Source: Mucilaginibacter sp. (GTDB lineage Bacteria; Bacteroidota; Bacteroidia; Sphingobacteriales; Sphingobacteriaceae). Taken from it: DNA of 64,000 nucleotides. Both the position numbers and the translations under genes were made by a program. Under the pieces are notes generated by a model. It saw only the letters and a list, made by a program, of their open reading frames with translations, did not search any database and was not told where the DNA came from. Below are positions 53,937 through 62,193 of this stretch, one piece after another; within the stretch, counting starts at the first letter, position 1, and every line of letters starts with the position of its first letter. Location: contig NZ_JAQBOF010000024.1 of the NCBI RefSeq assembly GCF_028288185.1, forward strand, positions 1 to 64,000, written 5' to 3'.

Positions 53937-54959
53937 ATGAAAAATTATCTAAAAATTATTCAGATAGATGAGCATTCTATTACCCCAAAGTACTTGCAGA
54001 TCTGCAACAGCATATTGCGTGGTATTGAGGAGGAGAAGATAGAAAAAGACGATATTTTACCTTCTATAAACGATCTGAGCATCGCGCTGGAAGTTGCCCG
54101 TAACACCATAGAGCGGGCCTATAAAGAATTAAGAAAATACAATGTTATCAGCTCGGTTGCAGGCAAGGGATACTTTATAAGCAACACACAGTTTAATCAG
54201 CCTATAAAAGTTTTACTGTTGTTTAATAAACTAAGCAGCCATAAAAAAATTATTTATGATGCTTTTGCCGAGGTGTTGGGCAGTAATGCCGCTATCGACT
54301 TTTATATCTATAACAGCAATTTTAACTTCTTTAAAAAATTGCTTACCGGTAATATAGACCATTACTCGAAGCTAATCATTGTTCCGCATTTTACTGAGAG
54401 TACGGATAGTGCCCGCGCGGTGATCAATGAATTGCCAAAGGACAAATTAATATTGATGGACAGGCTGGAAAACATCACCGGCGATTTTGGCGCTGTTTAT
54501 GAAAACTTTGAGCAGGATATTTATAACGCGTTAACGCAACTTTTAGATAAGCTAAGCAAGTACCATACCTTAAAGATCATATTCCCCGAACATAGTTATT
54601 ATCCTAAGGAGATTTTAAAAGGCTTTATTAACTTTTGCAGGCAGTATGCTTTTGAGTATGCCACTATCCATGAACTGGCCAACGAAACTTTACAATCAGG
54701 CACTGTCTATATCAATTTAATGGAGGACGACCTGGTGGAGCTGGTAGAAAAGATCATCAGCAGTAAATTAAAGGTAGGCCAGGATATAGGCGTAATATCT
54801 TACAACGAAACCCCGCTAAAAAAGATCATCCTGAACGGTATCACTACCATATCAACAGATTTTAAGATGATGGGCGAGAAAGCCGCAGAAATGGCGCTGA
54901 ATAACACCAAAGAACATGTGGCTATACCGTTTAAGGTTACGCTGAGGGATTCACTGTAG
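53937..54959 (+). CDS. GntR-type regulator with periplasmic-binding-protein-like sensor, probable rhamnose regulator
   Basis: The protein has 340 residues. The N-terminal winged helix (about 1-85; PKYLQICNSILRGIEEEKIE and EVARNTIERAYKELRKYNVI) is followed by a LacI-like sugar-binding domain of about 250 residues (IKVLLLFNKLSSHKKIIYDA, VISYNETPLKKIILNGITTI). It diverges from the rhamnosidase operon with 88 bp between them. That context and the sugar-binding fold suggest it senses rhamnose or rhamnulose. It differs from the AraC-type RhaR/RhaS of enterobacteria. Confidence 0.88.
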   Translation: MKNYLKIIQIDEHSITPKYLQICNSILRGIEEEKIEKDDILPSINDLSIALEVARNTIERAYKELRKYNVISSVAGKGYFISNTQFNQPIKVLLLFNKLSSHKKIIYDAFAEVLGSNAAIDFYIYNSNFNFFKKLLTGNIDHYSKLIIVPHFTESTDSARAVINELPKDKLILMDRLENITGDFGAVYENFEQDIYNALTQLLDKLSKYHTLKIIFPEHSYYPKEILKGFINFCRQYAFEYATIHELANETLQSGTVYINLMEDDLVELVEKIISSKLKVGQDIGVISYNETPLKKIILNGITTISTDFKMMGEKAAEMALNNTKEHVAIPFKVTLRDSL

Positions 54960-54972
54960 GAACGCGCGCCGT

Positions 54973-55123
54973 TGACTCACCCCGACTACGCTATGCTGGT
55001 CGGCCCTCTCTTCGTTGCGCGGAAAGAGGGCAACGCAAAACATTTAACAATAAATTTTAATAACCCTCTTTCCGCCGAAGGCGAAGAGAGGGTGGTCGAG
55101 CGCAGCAAAGACCGGGTGAGTTA
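54973..55123. repeat. Large inverted-repeat element (arms of about 58-60 bp)
   Basis: The arm at 54973-55030 runs from TGACTCACC to GGAAAGAGGG. The arm at 55064-55123 is its imperfect reverse complement, beginning CCCTCTTTCC and ending GGGTGAGTTA. A 33-bp AT-rich spacer separates them. Shared blocks include ACTCACCC, CCCTCTCTTCG and GCGGAAAGAGGG. The G+C-rich arms contrast with the flanks. It lies between two converging genes, codes for nothing plausible, and looks like a REP/BIME- or MITE-like element that may also act as a terminator. Confidence 0.8.
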
Positions 55124-55131
55124 TCGCCGCT

Positions 55132-57276
55132 CTATAACGCCTTACTCAACCCTTCCCATTTAACCACCCATGATCCATCTTTTGGCCAGCCGGGCTGGTG
55201 TGCGTTTTTGTCGCCGTTCCAACCTGCGGTCATCATAGCTACGGCGTATAACAAGCCGCCGTTTGATGGAAAATAAGGATACGGGTTACCGCCGCCAACA
55301 AAGCCATGCTCATCAAAACCAAATTTAGGAGATGGGTGTAAAAGCATTTTCACGGCGTCTTTGGGGTGCCCTAACCTTGCAGCGCTCATGGCCACCATCG
55401 GGAAATCCCAGCCCCAGCATTTATCCCAGATCCAAACGTCCTGTACTTTTTGATAGGTTTTTTCCATGATAGCCAGATTGACACCATTGCCCGGTAAAAC
55501 ACCATATATCCCCATCAAGGCCGGATGCTCATAGTTAAACTTGGTCCACGGGTTTTCTATGTTTTCCCATTGCTCATACAAACTATCTTTCATCGGTATA
55601 GGCGATAAGTTTTTCATCACTTTATCCCACGTTGCATTGGGTTTTAATTTTAAGCGTTTGCGCCATTGCTGAGCCGTTTGCAGACCAAATCGCCAGTAAG
55701 AAAGATCAAATGCGGGGTTTTCAGTCGTAAAAATATCATTGTTCTCAGACACCACGCGTATGGGTGGGCCAAGTACATATTGGTTACGAGTCTTGTCAAA
55801 AAAAGCGTAGGTTGATAAAAAATTCGCGGTTTGCTCAACAACGTTATCCCATTTCTTTAGCGTTGCCAGCGTAGGGTGTGCTTTGTAATCCAGTTCGGCA
55901 AAAAATATGGGGTGCGGTTGTTGCCATACCAGGAAAGCATGGTTTTTGTCATCGGGCCATTCTTCGCCGTTAAATAGGTTGGGGCATTTAGGCCAGCGTG
56001 CACCCAGGTAACCCTGCCCGGCGGCTCGCTTCATGGCATATTTTAAGTTATCATTATAAACATGCAGACTGTTGTTCAACTCGGGCCAGCGGTTCCATAA
56101 AGCATAGTGGGCAGCGTGCCACCAATACATTTCGTAATGCGCCCGGCCAAACCAGGTATTGCTTACTAACCCGGTTTCCTGTGGTGGATATTTACCAGAC
56201 GCGTTAATAGCCATATCATACTGCGATAGCACGATGCGTCTTTCTAACTCAAACCAACGCGCATCTTTACTTGCCGATAGGTCAATAGCGCCGCCGCTTT
56301 TCCAGAATGTTAACCAATGCGCGGTGCTGCCGGTAACAATTTGCGTAAATGATGGTATCTGGTAATTAATTTTGGTTGGCGAAAAATCAAAAACATATTC
56401 TATAGTCGAGCTCGAATTATCAGGCGATATAGTGTAGCGATGTTCTTTTTGTTTTGCTATAGTAGTATTGCTCGTCCATTGGCAGGCCACCTGGTAAGCT
56501 ATACTATCTAACGTTCTGTCAAACAAAACGCTGTTTTTGCCGGTGGTTATTAATTGTGTTTGATGGGCTGTTGGTTTGTTATAATCAGAGGCATTGCTAA
56601 ATATGGTTAAGTTACCATAAGGGAAATCAATAAACAGACTCAGCCTGCCTTGTTTAACCAGGTTCGATTCTATTTTAAAACCTACAATATCTTTATTGCC
56701 ATCGCAAGCGGTCATAACCGTTACGTCCTCGCCTTCAACGGTGAACTTGATTTCGGCAATACCGGTCCAAAGGTTTAGGTGTTGAGTGGCGTTCTCAAAG
56801 TCTTTTACCAGCGCAATACTGCCATCAGCCTTTTTTATTTGCATACCTATCCTGCCCAAATTAATACGGTGCGGGTTGCTTGACAGCCAACCGCCCATAG
56901 CAGCCTGGTTAGGATCGGCCATTTCATAAGGCACCATGCGGCCATGCGTATCTAATAATGTCTTTTTAAACGATGTGAAAGTTAAACCCGCCGGTGGTTT
57001 AATGCTGTTCCATCCCCAATGCGATAGCGTTGCATATTTATCAGTGAATGATTGCATGCCCGTAGCATCAAAATTATAGGCGAAGCTGCCGTTGCCCACC
57101 TGCGTTGGGCCAGACATTTTTGTGCCTTTTATAAATATATCATGGCGGCTAACTAAAGCCTTACGATCTATGGTGCCGGTTTTTACTTGCTGCGCGATGA
57201 GGGCGACATTAAAAAACAAACAGATAAAAAAAGCAGGTACAGCTATTTTACGCTGGTAACGGCAAAAGGCATTCAT
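55132..57276 (-). CDS. Secreted six-hairpin (alpha/alpha)6-barrel glycosidase, GH65-like
   Basis: The protein has 714 residues. The signal peptide (residues 1-29, ending LIAQQ) is followed by a beta-sandwich domain of about 270 residues, then an (alpha/alpha)6 barrel from about 330. It carries WFGRAHYEMYWWHAAHYALW, LGARWPKCPNLFNGEEWPDD and VWIWDKCWGWDFPMVAMSAA. The architecture of a super-sandwich followed by a six-hairpin barrel is that of GH65/GH15/GH95-type enzymes, and the first motif resembles GH65-like glucosidases. The exact family and substrate are uncertain. It converges with the rhamnose regulator across the inverted-repeat element. Confidence 0.7.
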   Translation of the reverse strand: MNAFCRYQRKIAVPAFFICLFFNVALIAQQVKTGTIDRKALVSRHDIFIKGTKMSGPTQVGNGSFAYNFDATGMQSFTDKYATLSHWGWNSIKPPAGLTFTSFKKTLLDTHGRMVPYEMADPNQAAMGGWLSSNPHRINLGRIGMQIKKADGSIALVKDFENATQHLNLWTGIAEIKFTVEGEDVTVMTACDGNKDIVGFKIESNLVKQGRLSLFIDFPYGNLTIFSNASDYNKPTAHQTQLITTGKNSVLFDRTLDSIAYQVACQWTSNTTIAKQKEHRYTISPDNSSSTIEYVFDFSPTKINYQIPSFTQIVTGSTAHWLTFWKSGGAIDLSASKDARWFELERRIVLSQYDMAINASGKYPPQETGLVSNTWFGRAHYEMYWWHAAHYALWNRWPELNNSLHVYNDNLKYAMKRAAGQGYLGARWPKCPNLFNGEEWPDDKNHAFLVWQQPHPIFFAELDYKAHPTLATLKKWDNVVEQTANFLSTYAFFDKTRNQYVLGPPIRVVSENNDIFTTENPAFDLSYWRFGLQTAQQWRKRLKLKPNATWDKVMKNLSPIPMKDSLYEQWENIENPWTKFNYEHPALMGIYGVLPGNGVNLAIMEKTYQKVQDVWIWDKCWGWDFPMVAMSAARLGHPKDAVKMLLHPSPKFGFDEHGFVGGGNPYPYFPSNGGLLYAVAMMTAGWNGDKNAHQPGWPKDGSWVVKWEGLSKAL

Positions 57277-57469
57277 AAGTTGGCGTATTATATTGGTTTA
57301 CAATAATATGGTTATTTCAAAGATGTACAATGTGACGGTAATAACCTTCCTCATCTATCTGATGATAGTTTTTGTATTTAATTTGATACGCGGTGCAAAA
57401 ATTAGGCATTGTTATATATATTAGTTTTCTAATAACCAACCAATTAAAAATTCTATAACAATACCCTAT

Positions 57470-59191
57470 ATGAACCCAAAAAAGAGCGGTTTCTTGCTTG
57501 CGCTTTTACTGACAAGTGCTTTTACTTATGCACAAAAGAAAGTTGTAAAAACATATTCGGCCAGTAAGCTAGTTATTGAAAAAGGCGATGCTTTATTTCA
57601 AAAAAACTGCGCCGAATGCCATAACTTCAGGCAGCGTGGTATTGGCCCTGATTTGGCCGGTGTTACTGCCGATGCATCTTACGCCTATTTAAGTAAGTTC
57701 ATAGCAAACTCGCAATCCGTTATCAAAAGCGGCAATAAACGGGCTACTGCTTTGTTTGCCGACTTTAAAGTACCTATGCCCGCGCATCCGCAGTTAACAT
57801 CTTCTGATCTGAACGCGTTACTATCTTTTATCAACACCCATAAAAAAGTGGCCGAAGTTTATATAAACACTGCCGATTTAGGCACACCGGTTAAAGACCC
57901 AATGCCAACCAAAATTGCAAAAGCAGGCTTAACCTTAAAGTTGGAAGAATGGGCGACCGCCCCAGCAACATCCACCAAAAACCCGCTGACACGTATTAAC
58001 CAAACCTATGTTTTAAAAACCGATAAGGGCAACCGCCTATTTATGCTGGATATGCGTGGTAAGCTATACGAGATAAAAAACAAACAGTTTAACGTGGTAA
58101 TGGATATGGCTAAAGAAAAGCCAAAATTGATGCCCGAGCCCGGGTTAGGTTCTGGTTGGGGCACATTTGCTTTTCATCCCGATTTTTTAAAGAACGGGTT
58201 AATGTACACCACCCATACCGAAAAGAAAAACTCGGCACCGGCTGATTTTGCTTATGCCGATTCTATACCCGTTGCCTTACAATGGATAGTTACCGAATGG
58301 AAGGTTAAGGACCCCACAGCCGCTGTTTTTGAAGCAACCCCGCGCGAACTGTTTAGGTTGAATAATCCATCGGCTATGCATGGTATGCAGCAAATGATAT
58401 TTGACCCTACACTTAAACCGGGTATGCCAGGCTATGGCTTGCTGTATATTGATCTGGGTGATGGTGGCTCGGGAGAATTGGGCTATCCGTGGCTTTGCAA
58501 TGGCTCGACAGAGCCGAGGGGTTCGGTACTACGTATAGACCCAATGGGCAGGAACAGCCGCAACGGCAAATATGGCATCCCTGCAAGTAATCCCTGGGCC
58601 AAAACCGGCGACCCAACTATTTTGGGCGAGGTTTATGCCCGCGGTTTCCGTAACCCTAATAAAATTACCTGGGCGCCTGATTGCAAAGTACTGGTTTCTG
58701 ATATTGGTTATACCAAGGTAGAGGAAATTAATATTTTGAAACCCGGCCTTAACTACGGCTGGCCCGCCCGCGAAGGCACGTTTGTATTAAATTTTAACGG
58801 TAAGAAGAGCGCAATTTATAACCTGCCTGTGCATGATGATCCAAAGTATACCTATCCGGTTACCGAATATGACCATGACGAAGGCAACTCTATAGCCGGG
58901 GGTTTTGTTTATACCGGAGACATCGCCATGCTGAAAGGCAAGTACATTTTTGGCGATATTGTAAGAGGACGGGTATTCTATGTCGAGCTTGCGGACTTGA
59001 AATTGGGCAAACAAGCCGTTATTAAAGAATTCGATCTAGAGTTTGGCAACGAGCAATCAACGTTCCTTAAAATGGTTAAAAATGTTAAAGCCGATATGCG
59101 TTTTGGCTTGGGCGAAAACAACGCTTTCTACATCTGGGCCAAAACAGATGGTAAAATCTGGCAGATAAAAGATTGTGTCCCTAGCTTATAA
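57470..59191 (+). CDS. Exported cytochrome c / PQQ-dependent sugar dehydrogenase fusion
   Basis: The protein has 573 residues. A signal peptide (residues 1-22) precedes an N-terminal class I cytochrome c domain (about 33-130) with the haem motif Cys47-Ala-Glu-Cys50-His51 and a likely axial Met103 (VPMPAHPQLT). The rest is a glucose/sorbosone dehydrogenase-type propeller (TFAFHPDFLKNGLMYTTHTE, YARGFRNPNKITWAPDCKVL, DIGYTKVEEINILKPGLNYG). The family oxidises sugars or related alcohols with PQQ in the periplasm. The fused cytochrome would accept the electrons. The next gene starts 5 bp downstream. Confidence 0.87.
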   Translation: MNPKKSGFLLALLLTSAFTYAQKKVVKTYSASKLVIEKGDALFQKNCAECHNFRQRGIGPDLAGVTADASYAYLSKFIANSQSVIKSGNKRATALFADFKVPMPAHPQLTSSDLNALLSFINTHKKVAEVYINTADLGTPVKDPMPTKIAKAGLTLKLEEWATAPATSTKNPLTRINQTYVLKTDKGNRLFMLDMRGKLYEIKNKQFNVVMDMAKEKPKLMPEPGLGSGWGTFAFHPDFLKNGLMYTTHTEKKNSAPADFAYADSIPVALQWIVTEWKVKDPTAAVFEATPRELFRLNNPSAMHGMQQMIFDPTLKPGMPGYGLLYIDLGDGGSGELGYPWLCNGSTEPRGSVLRIDPMGRNSRNGKYGIPASNPWAKTGDPTILGEVYARGFRNPNKITWAPDCKVLVSDIGYTKVEEINILKPGLNYGWPAREGTFVLNFNGKKSAIYNLPVHDDPKYTYPVTEYDHDEGNSIAGGFVYTGDIAMLKGKYIFGDIVRGRVFYVELADLKLGKQAVIKEFDLEFGNEQSTFLKMVKNVKADMRFGLGENNAFYIWAKTDGKIWQIKDCVPSL

Positions 59192-59196
59192 ATAAA

Positions 59197-60714
59197 ATGG
59201 AAAAAGAAACTAAGGCTGATATTTCCCGCAGGGAATTTGTACAAAGCAGTTTGGCATTAGGTGCCGGCGCAATGATACCATCAATGCTGGCAAAAAACGC
59301 TTTTGCCGCTCCCATAAAGCCCAAGAACGATATGCTGGTAGGTATACAAGTTGGCGCTATCTCTTTTATAGACGAAGGTGTTAACAAGGTTTTGGATAAT
59401 ATACAGGAAAGCGGGCAGATCAACACCTTGTTCCTGGCTACTTTTACCTATGATAGCGGCATTGCCGGCAGGCAGATCCAGGGTTATCCGTTCCCGGATC
59501 ATGGCAAATTGGAATACCAGGACCTAAAAGGTGGAAACTACGCTACCCCGCATCCCCAATTTTATAAAAACACTATTTTAAAAGATACCAAAGCTCCGGA
59601 TCATGGCGATTGGGATATGCTGGCGGCAGTTATCCCCGAAGCAAAAAAACGTGGCTTGAAAACCTATGTTTTTAACCAGGATAGCTTTACCTGGCATAAA
59701 GACGTACCCAATATTGCCAAGCTACAGGAAACCGGTATTTACGGCCAGCATGTACAAAGTTGCTGCGACCTGAACCCCGACTACATCAATTTTGTAAGCG
59801 GCATGACCAAGGATATTTGCTCAAGCTATGATATTGATGGGTTGATGTGGAGTTCTGAAAGGCAAGGCCCGTTTAATAATGCTATTGCCCCCTTTAAAGG
59901 CGAAAAGCCATCAGCAAGGATAACCTGCTTTTGCGAACATCACCGCAAGGCTGCCAAAGCTCGTGGAATTGATGTTGCCCGGGCATTAGAAGGCTATCTT
60001 AAACTGGTAGATTTTACTAAAAAATCAACCTTGGGCCAGCGCCCGGTTGATGGTTACTTCGCCGAGTTTTGGCGCGTCATGACCAATTACCCGGAGATAT
60101 TGGCTTACGAGAAATTATGGACAGATGGCAACCACGCTACTTACGCCAATGTGTACAAATCAGCCAAAGAAGCTAAGCCTTCTATACAGGCGGGTTTTCA
60201 TATCTGGCACTCTAACAGTTTAAGTCCGTTTACCAAAGCCGAGATGCCTTATGAGCGTTTGGCTTATGCTGATTTTATAAAGCCGGTTATTTATAATATA
60301 GTGGGCGGCTCGCGGTACGCGGGTTATATCAACTCCAACGCCTCAACCGTTTTCGGCGACTTGTCAAAAGAGGAATATCTGAAACTGAACAATCGCTTTA
60401 TGAATTACCAGGACATGGACCTTACCACGTTGGGTAAAGAAGGTATGCCGCAGGATTATGTTGCCAAAGAAACCAAACGCGCGTTAGATAGCGTGCAAGG
60501 TAAATGTAAAATATATGCCGGATTAGATATCGATATCCCCAACGCCGCCAAAAATAAACAAACCACGCCCGAAGATGCCTACCGATCAACCATGACAGCT
60601 TTAAAAGCCGGAGCCGAGGGTATCATCTTCGCCCGCAAATATTCTGAAATGAAATTGCCTAACATAGCAGGCGGCGGCAAAGCGGTTAAAGATTTTTTTG
60701 CAGGGAAGGGGTAG
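59197..60714 (+). CDS. Tat-exported TIM-barrel protein of unknown function
   Basis: The protein has 505 residues. A twin-arginine signal (ISRREFVQSSLALGAGAMIP, from residue 9) shows export in folded form. The mature part reads like an (alpha/beta)8 barrel related to glycosidases, with GLKTYVFNQDSFTWHKDVPN, YDIDGLMWSSERQGPFNNAI and RITCFCEHHRKAAKARGIDV, and a C-terminal barrel strand GAEGIIFARKYSEMKLPNIA. I do not recognise the family. It is coupled to the cytochrome/PQQ dehydrogenase (5 bp gap), so both may act on the same periplasmic sugar. Confidence 0.75.
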   Translation: MEKETKADISRREFVQSSLALGAGAMIPSMLAKNAFAAPIKPKNDMLVGIQVGAISFIDEGVNKVLDNIQESGQINTLFLATFTYDSGIAGRQIQGYPFPDHGKLEYQDLKGGNYATPHPQFYKNTILKDTKAPDHGDWDMLAAVIPEAKKRGLKTYVFNQDSFTWHKDVPNIAKLQETGIYGQHVQSCCDLNPDYINFVSGMTKDICSSYDIDGLMWSSERQGPFNNAIAPFKGEKPSARITCFCEHHRKAAKARGIDVARALEGYLKLVDFTKKSTLGQRPVDGYFAEFWRVMTNYPEILAYEKLWTDGNHATYANVYKSAKEAKPSIQAGFHIWHSNSLSPFTKAEMPYERLAYADFIKPVIYNIVGGSRYAGYINSNASTVFGDLSKEEYLKLNNRFMNYQDMDLTTLGKEGMPQDYVAKETKRALDSVQGKCKIYAGLDIDIPNAAKNKQTTPEDAYRSTMTALKAGAEGIIFARKYSEMKLPNIAGGGKAVKDFFAGKG

Positions 60715-60765
60715 AACGTAAACAGCCCCCGCCAAGTCAACTACCGCGTGTACAGACGTATGATT

Positions 60766-60829
60766 TATAACCAAAATGCCCGTTAGGGCAAACCTCTTTT
60801 ATACAAAGGGGTTAACCTTACGGGTTATA
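60766..60829. terminator. Branched hairpin region between converging genes
   Basis: Between the Tat protein gene and thiL the DNA can fold into nested stems. The outer pair is TATAACC/GGTTATA. Inside are GCCC-GTTA-GGGC (60778-60789) and AACCTCTTT/AAAGGGGTT (60791-60813) around TATAC. The place suits a bidirectional terminator. Confidence 0.45.
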
Positions 60830-60851
60830 TTTTATTAATATATACGTTTTC

Positions 60852-61901
60852 TTATTTCTCATCCTTCGGGAAAGCATTCCAACCCTGTGCCTTCAATGGA
60901 TGCACATTACCTGATTTAGTGATCAAATTACAACCCGAGGCAGGCTCGGTAATATGGCCAATAATGGTGATATCCATTTTAAACTTTATCTTTTCGTAAT
61001 CGGCTTGTTTAACGGTGAAAAGTAATTCGTAATCTTCGCCGCCGCTCAGGGCGCAGATGGTTGGGTCCAGGTTAAACTCGCGGGCGGTTTCAAAGGTCAT
61101 GGGGTCAAGCGGAATTTTTTCTTCGTAAATACTACAGCCTTTTACGCTTTGCTTGCAGATGTGCATAATCTCTGATGCTAAACCGTCTGATACATCAATC
61201 ATCGCTGTAGGCTTAACATTAATTTCTTTTAACAGGTCAATAATATCTCTTCTTGCTTCTGGTTTTAGTTGGCGCTCTACTATATAATCTTTTCCTTCCA
61301 AATCGGGTTGGATGTTTGGGTTTTCCAAATAGATCAATTTTTCACGCTCCAATAATTGTAAGCCGACATAAGCGCCGCCTAAATCGCCGGAAACACATAT
61401 CAGATCACCTTCCTGCGCACCGTTTCTATAAACCACATCTTCGGCATTTGCATAACCTATTGAAGTTACGCTTAATACTAAACCTTGTTTTGATGATGAA
61501 GTATCGCCACCTACCAAATCAACACCATATTTTTCGCAGGCTACGTAAATGCCCTCATATATCTCTTCAACGGCTTCAATCGGGAATTTGCTTGACATAC
61601 CTATTGACACCGTTACTTGGGTAGCAGTACCATTCATAGCATAAATATCACTCAGGTTAACCTGTATGGCCTTATAGCCCAGGTGCTTTAATGGTGTATA
61701 AGCTAAGTCGAAATGTATACCTTCCAACAGCATATCGGTTGACACCAACATTCGCTTTCCTTCAAAATCAAGCACGGCGGCATCATCACCTACGCCTTTA
61801 ATAGTACTTTTTTGTACCAGCTCAATATTTTTAGTTAAGTGGTTGATAAGGCCGAACTCGCCTAAAGCTTCTATATTCGTTTTCTCTTTATTGTCAAACA
61901 T
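60852..61901 (-). CDS. thiL: Thiamine-monophosphate kinase
   Basis: The protein has 349 residues of the AIR synthase/ThiL fold. The N-terminal EFGLINHLTKN and the ATP/Mg region TIKGVGDDAAVLDFEGKRML are typical, as are HFDLAYTPLKHLGYKAIQVN, VDLVGGDTSSSKQGL and CALSGGEDYELLFTV near the end. It phosphorylates thiamine monophosphate to thiamine diphosphate in the cytoplasm. It is about 20 residues longer than the E. coli enzyme, as usual in Bacteroidota. No other thiamine gene is adjacent. Confidence 0.95.
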   Translation of the reverse strand: MFDNKEKTNIEALGEFGLINHLTKNIELVQKSTIKGVGDDAAVLDFEGKRMLVSTDMLLEGIHFDLAYTPLKHLGYKAIQVNLSDIYAMNGTATQVTVSIGMSSKFPIEAVEEIYEGIYVACEKYGVDLVGGDTSSSKQGLVLSVTSIGYANAEDVVYRNGAQEGDLICVSGDLGGAYVGLQLLEREKLIYLENPNIQPDLEGKDYIVERQLKPEARRDIIDLLKEINVKPTAMIDVSDGLASEIMHICKQSVKGCSIYEEKIPLDPMTFETAREFNLDPTICALSGGEDYELLFTVKQADYEKIKFKMDITIIGHITEPASGCNLITKSGNVHPLKAQGWNAFPKDEK

Positions 61902-61981
61902 ATGGTTATGGTTTCACTGATTATTATTGTTATGATTTCATCTATTGCTTTTGGATTACACTGATTGTTGTTATTACATTG

Positions 61982-62017
61982 ATCTGTGAAATCATTCTTA
62001 AAATCTGTGAAATCATT
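61982..62017. repeat. Tandem-like direct repeat in the thiL/nuclease intergenic region
   Basis: ATCTGTGAAATCATT occurs twice, at 61982-61996 and 62003-62017, 21 bp apart. Related TTCACTGATT and ATTACACTGATT motifs lie just to the left (about 61911-61965). The 292-bp region between diverging genes is otherwise AT-rich. Such CTGTGAAATC/CACTGATT repeats look like a dispersed noncoding element of this group. Confidence 0.6.
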
Positions 62018-62193
62018 TTCGCACAAAAATACGAAAGCTTATATCAAAATAAGGTAAATACTCTTGAAACAACTTTTTAGGTACTTTGTGCGTTAAAAAA
62101 GTTGTGCATTATTTGCTTTTATTAAAGCAGAGTTTAAAAAGTTAATGTACAATTAACATTTGATTGCGATATTTAACAAAAAACCATTTATCT

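Noticed and set aside
54972..55163. A 63-codon open frame across the inverted-repeat element
   Set aside because: It follows the repeat arms exactly, has no family resemblance, and exists only because the G+C-rich arms lack stops.
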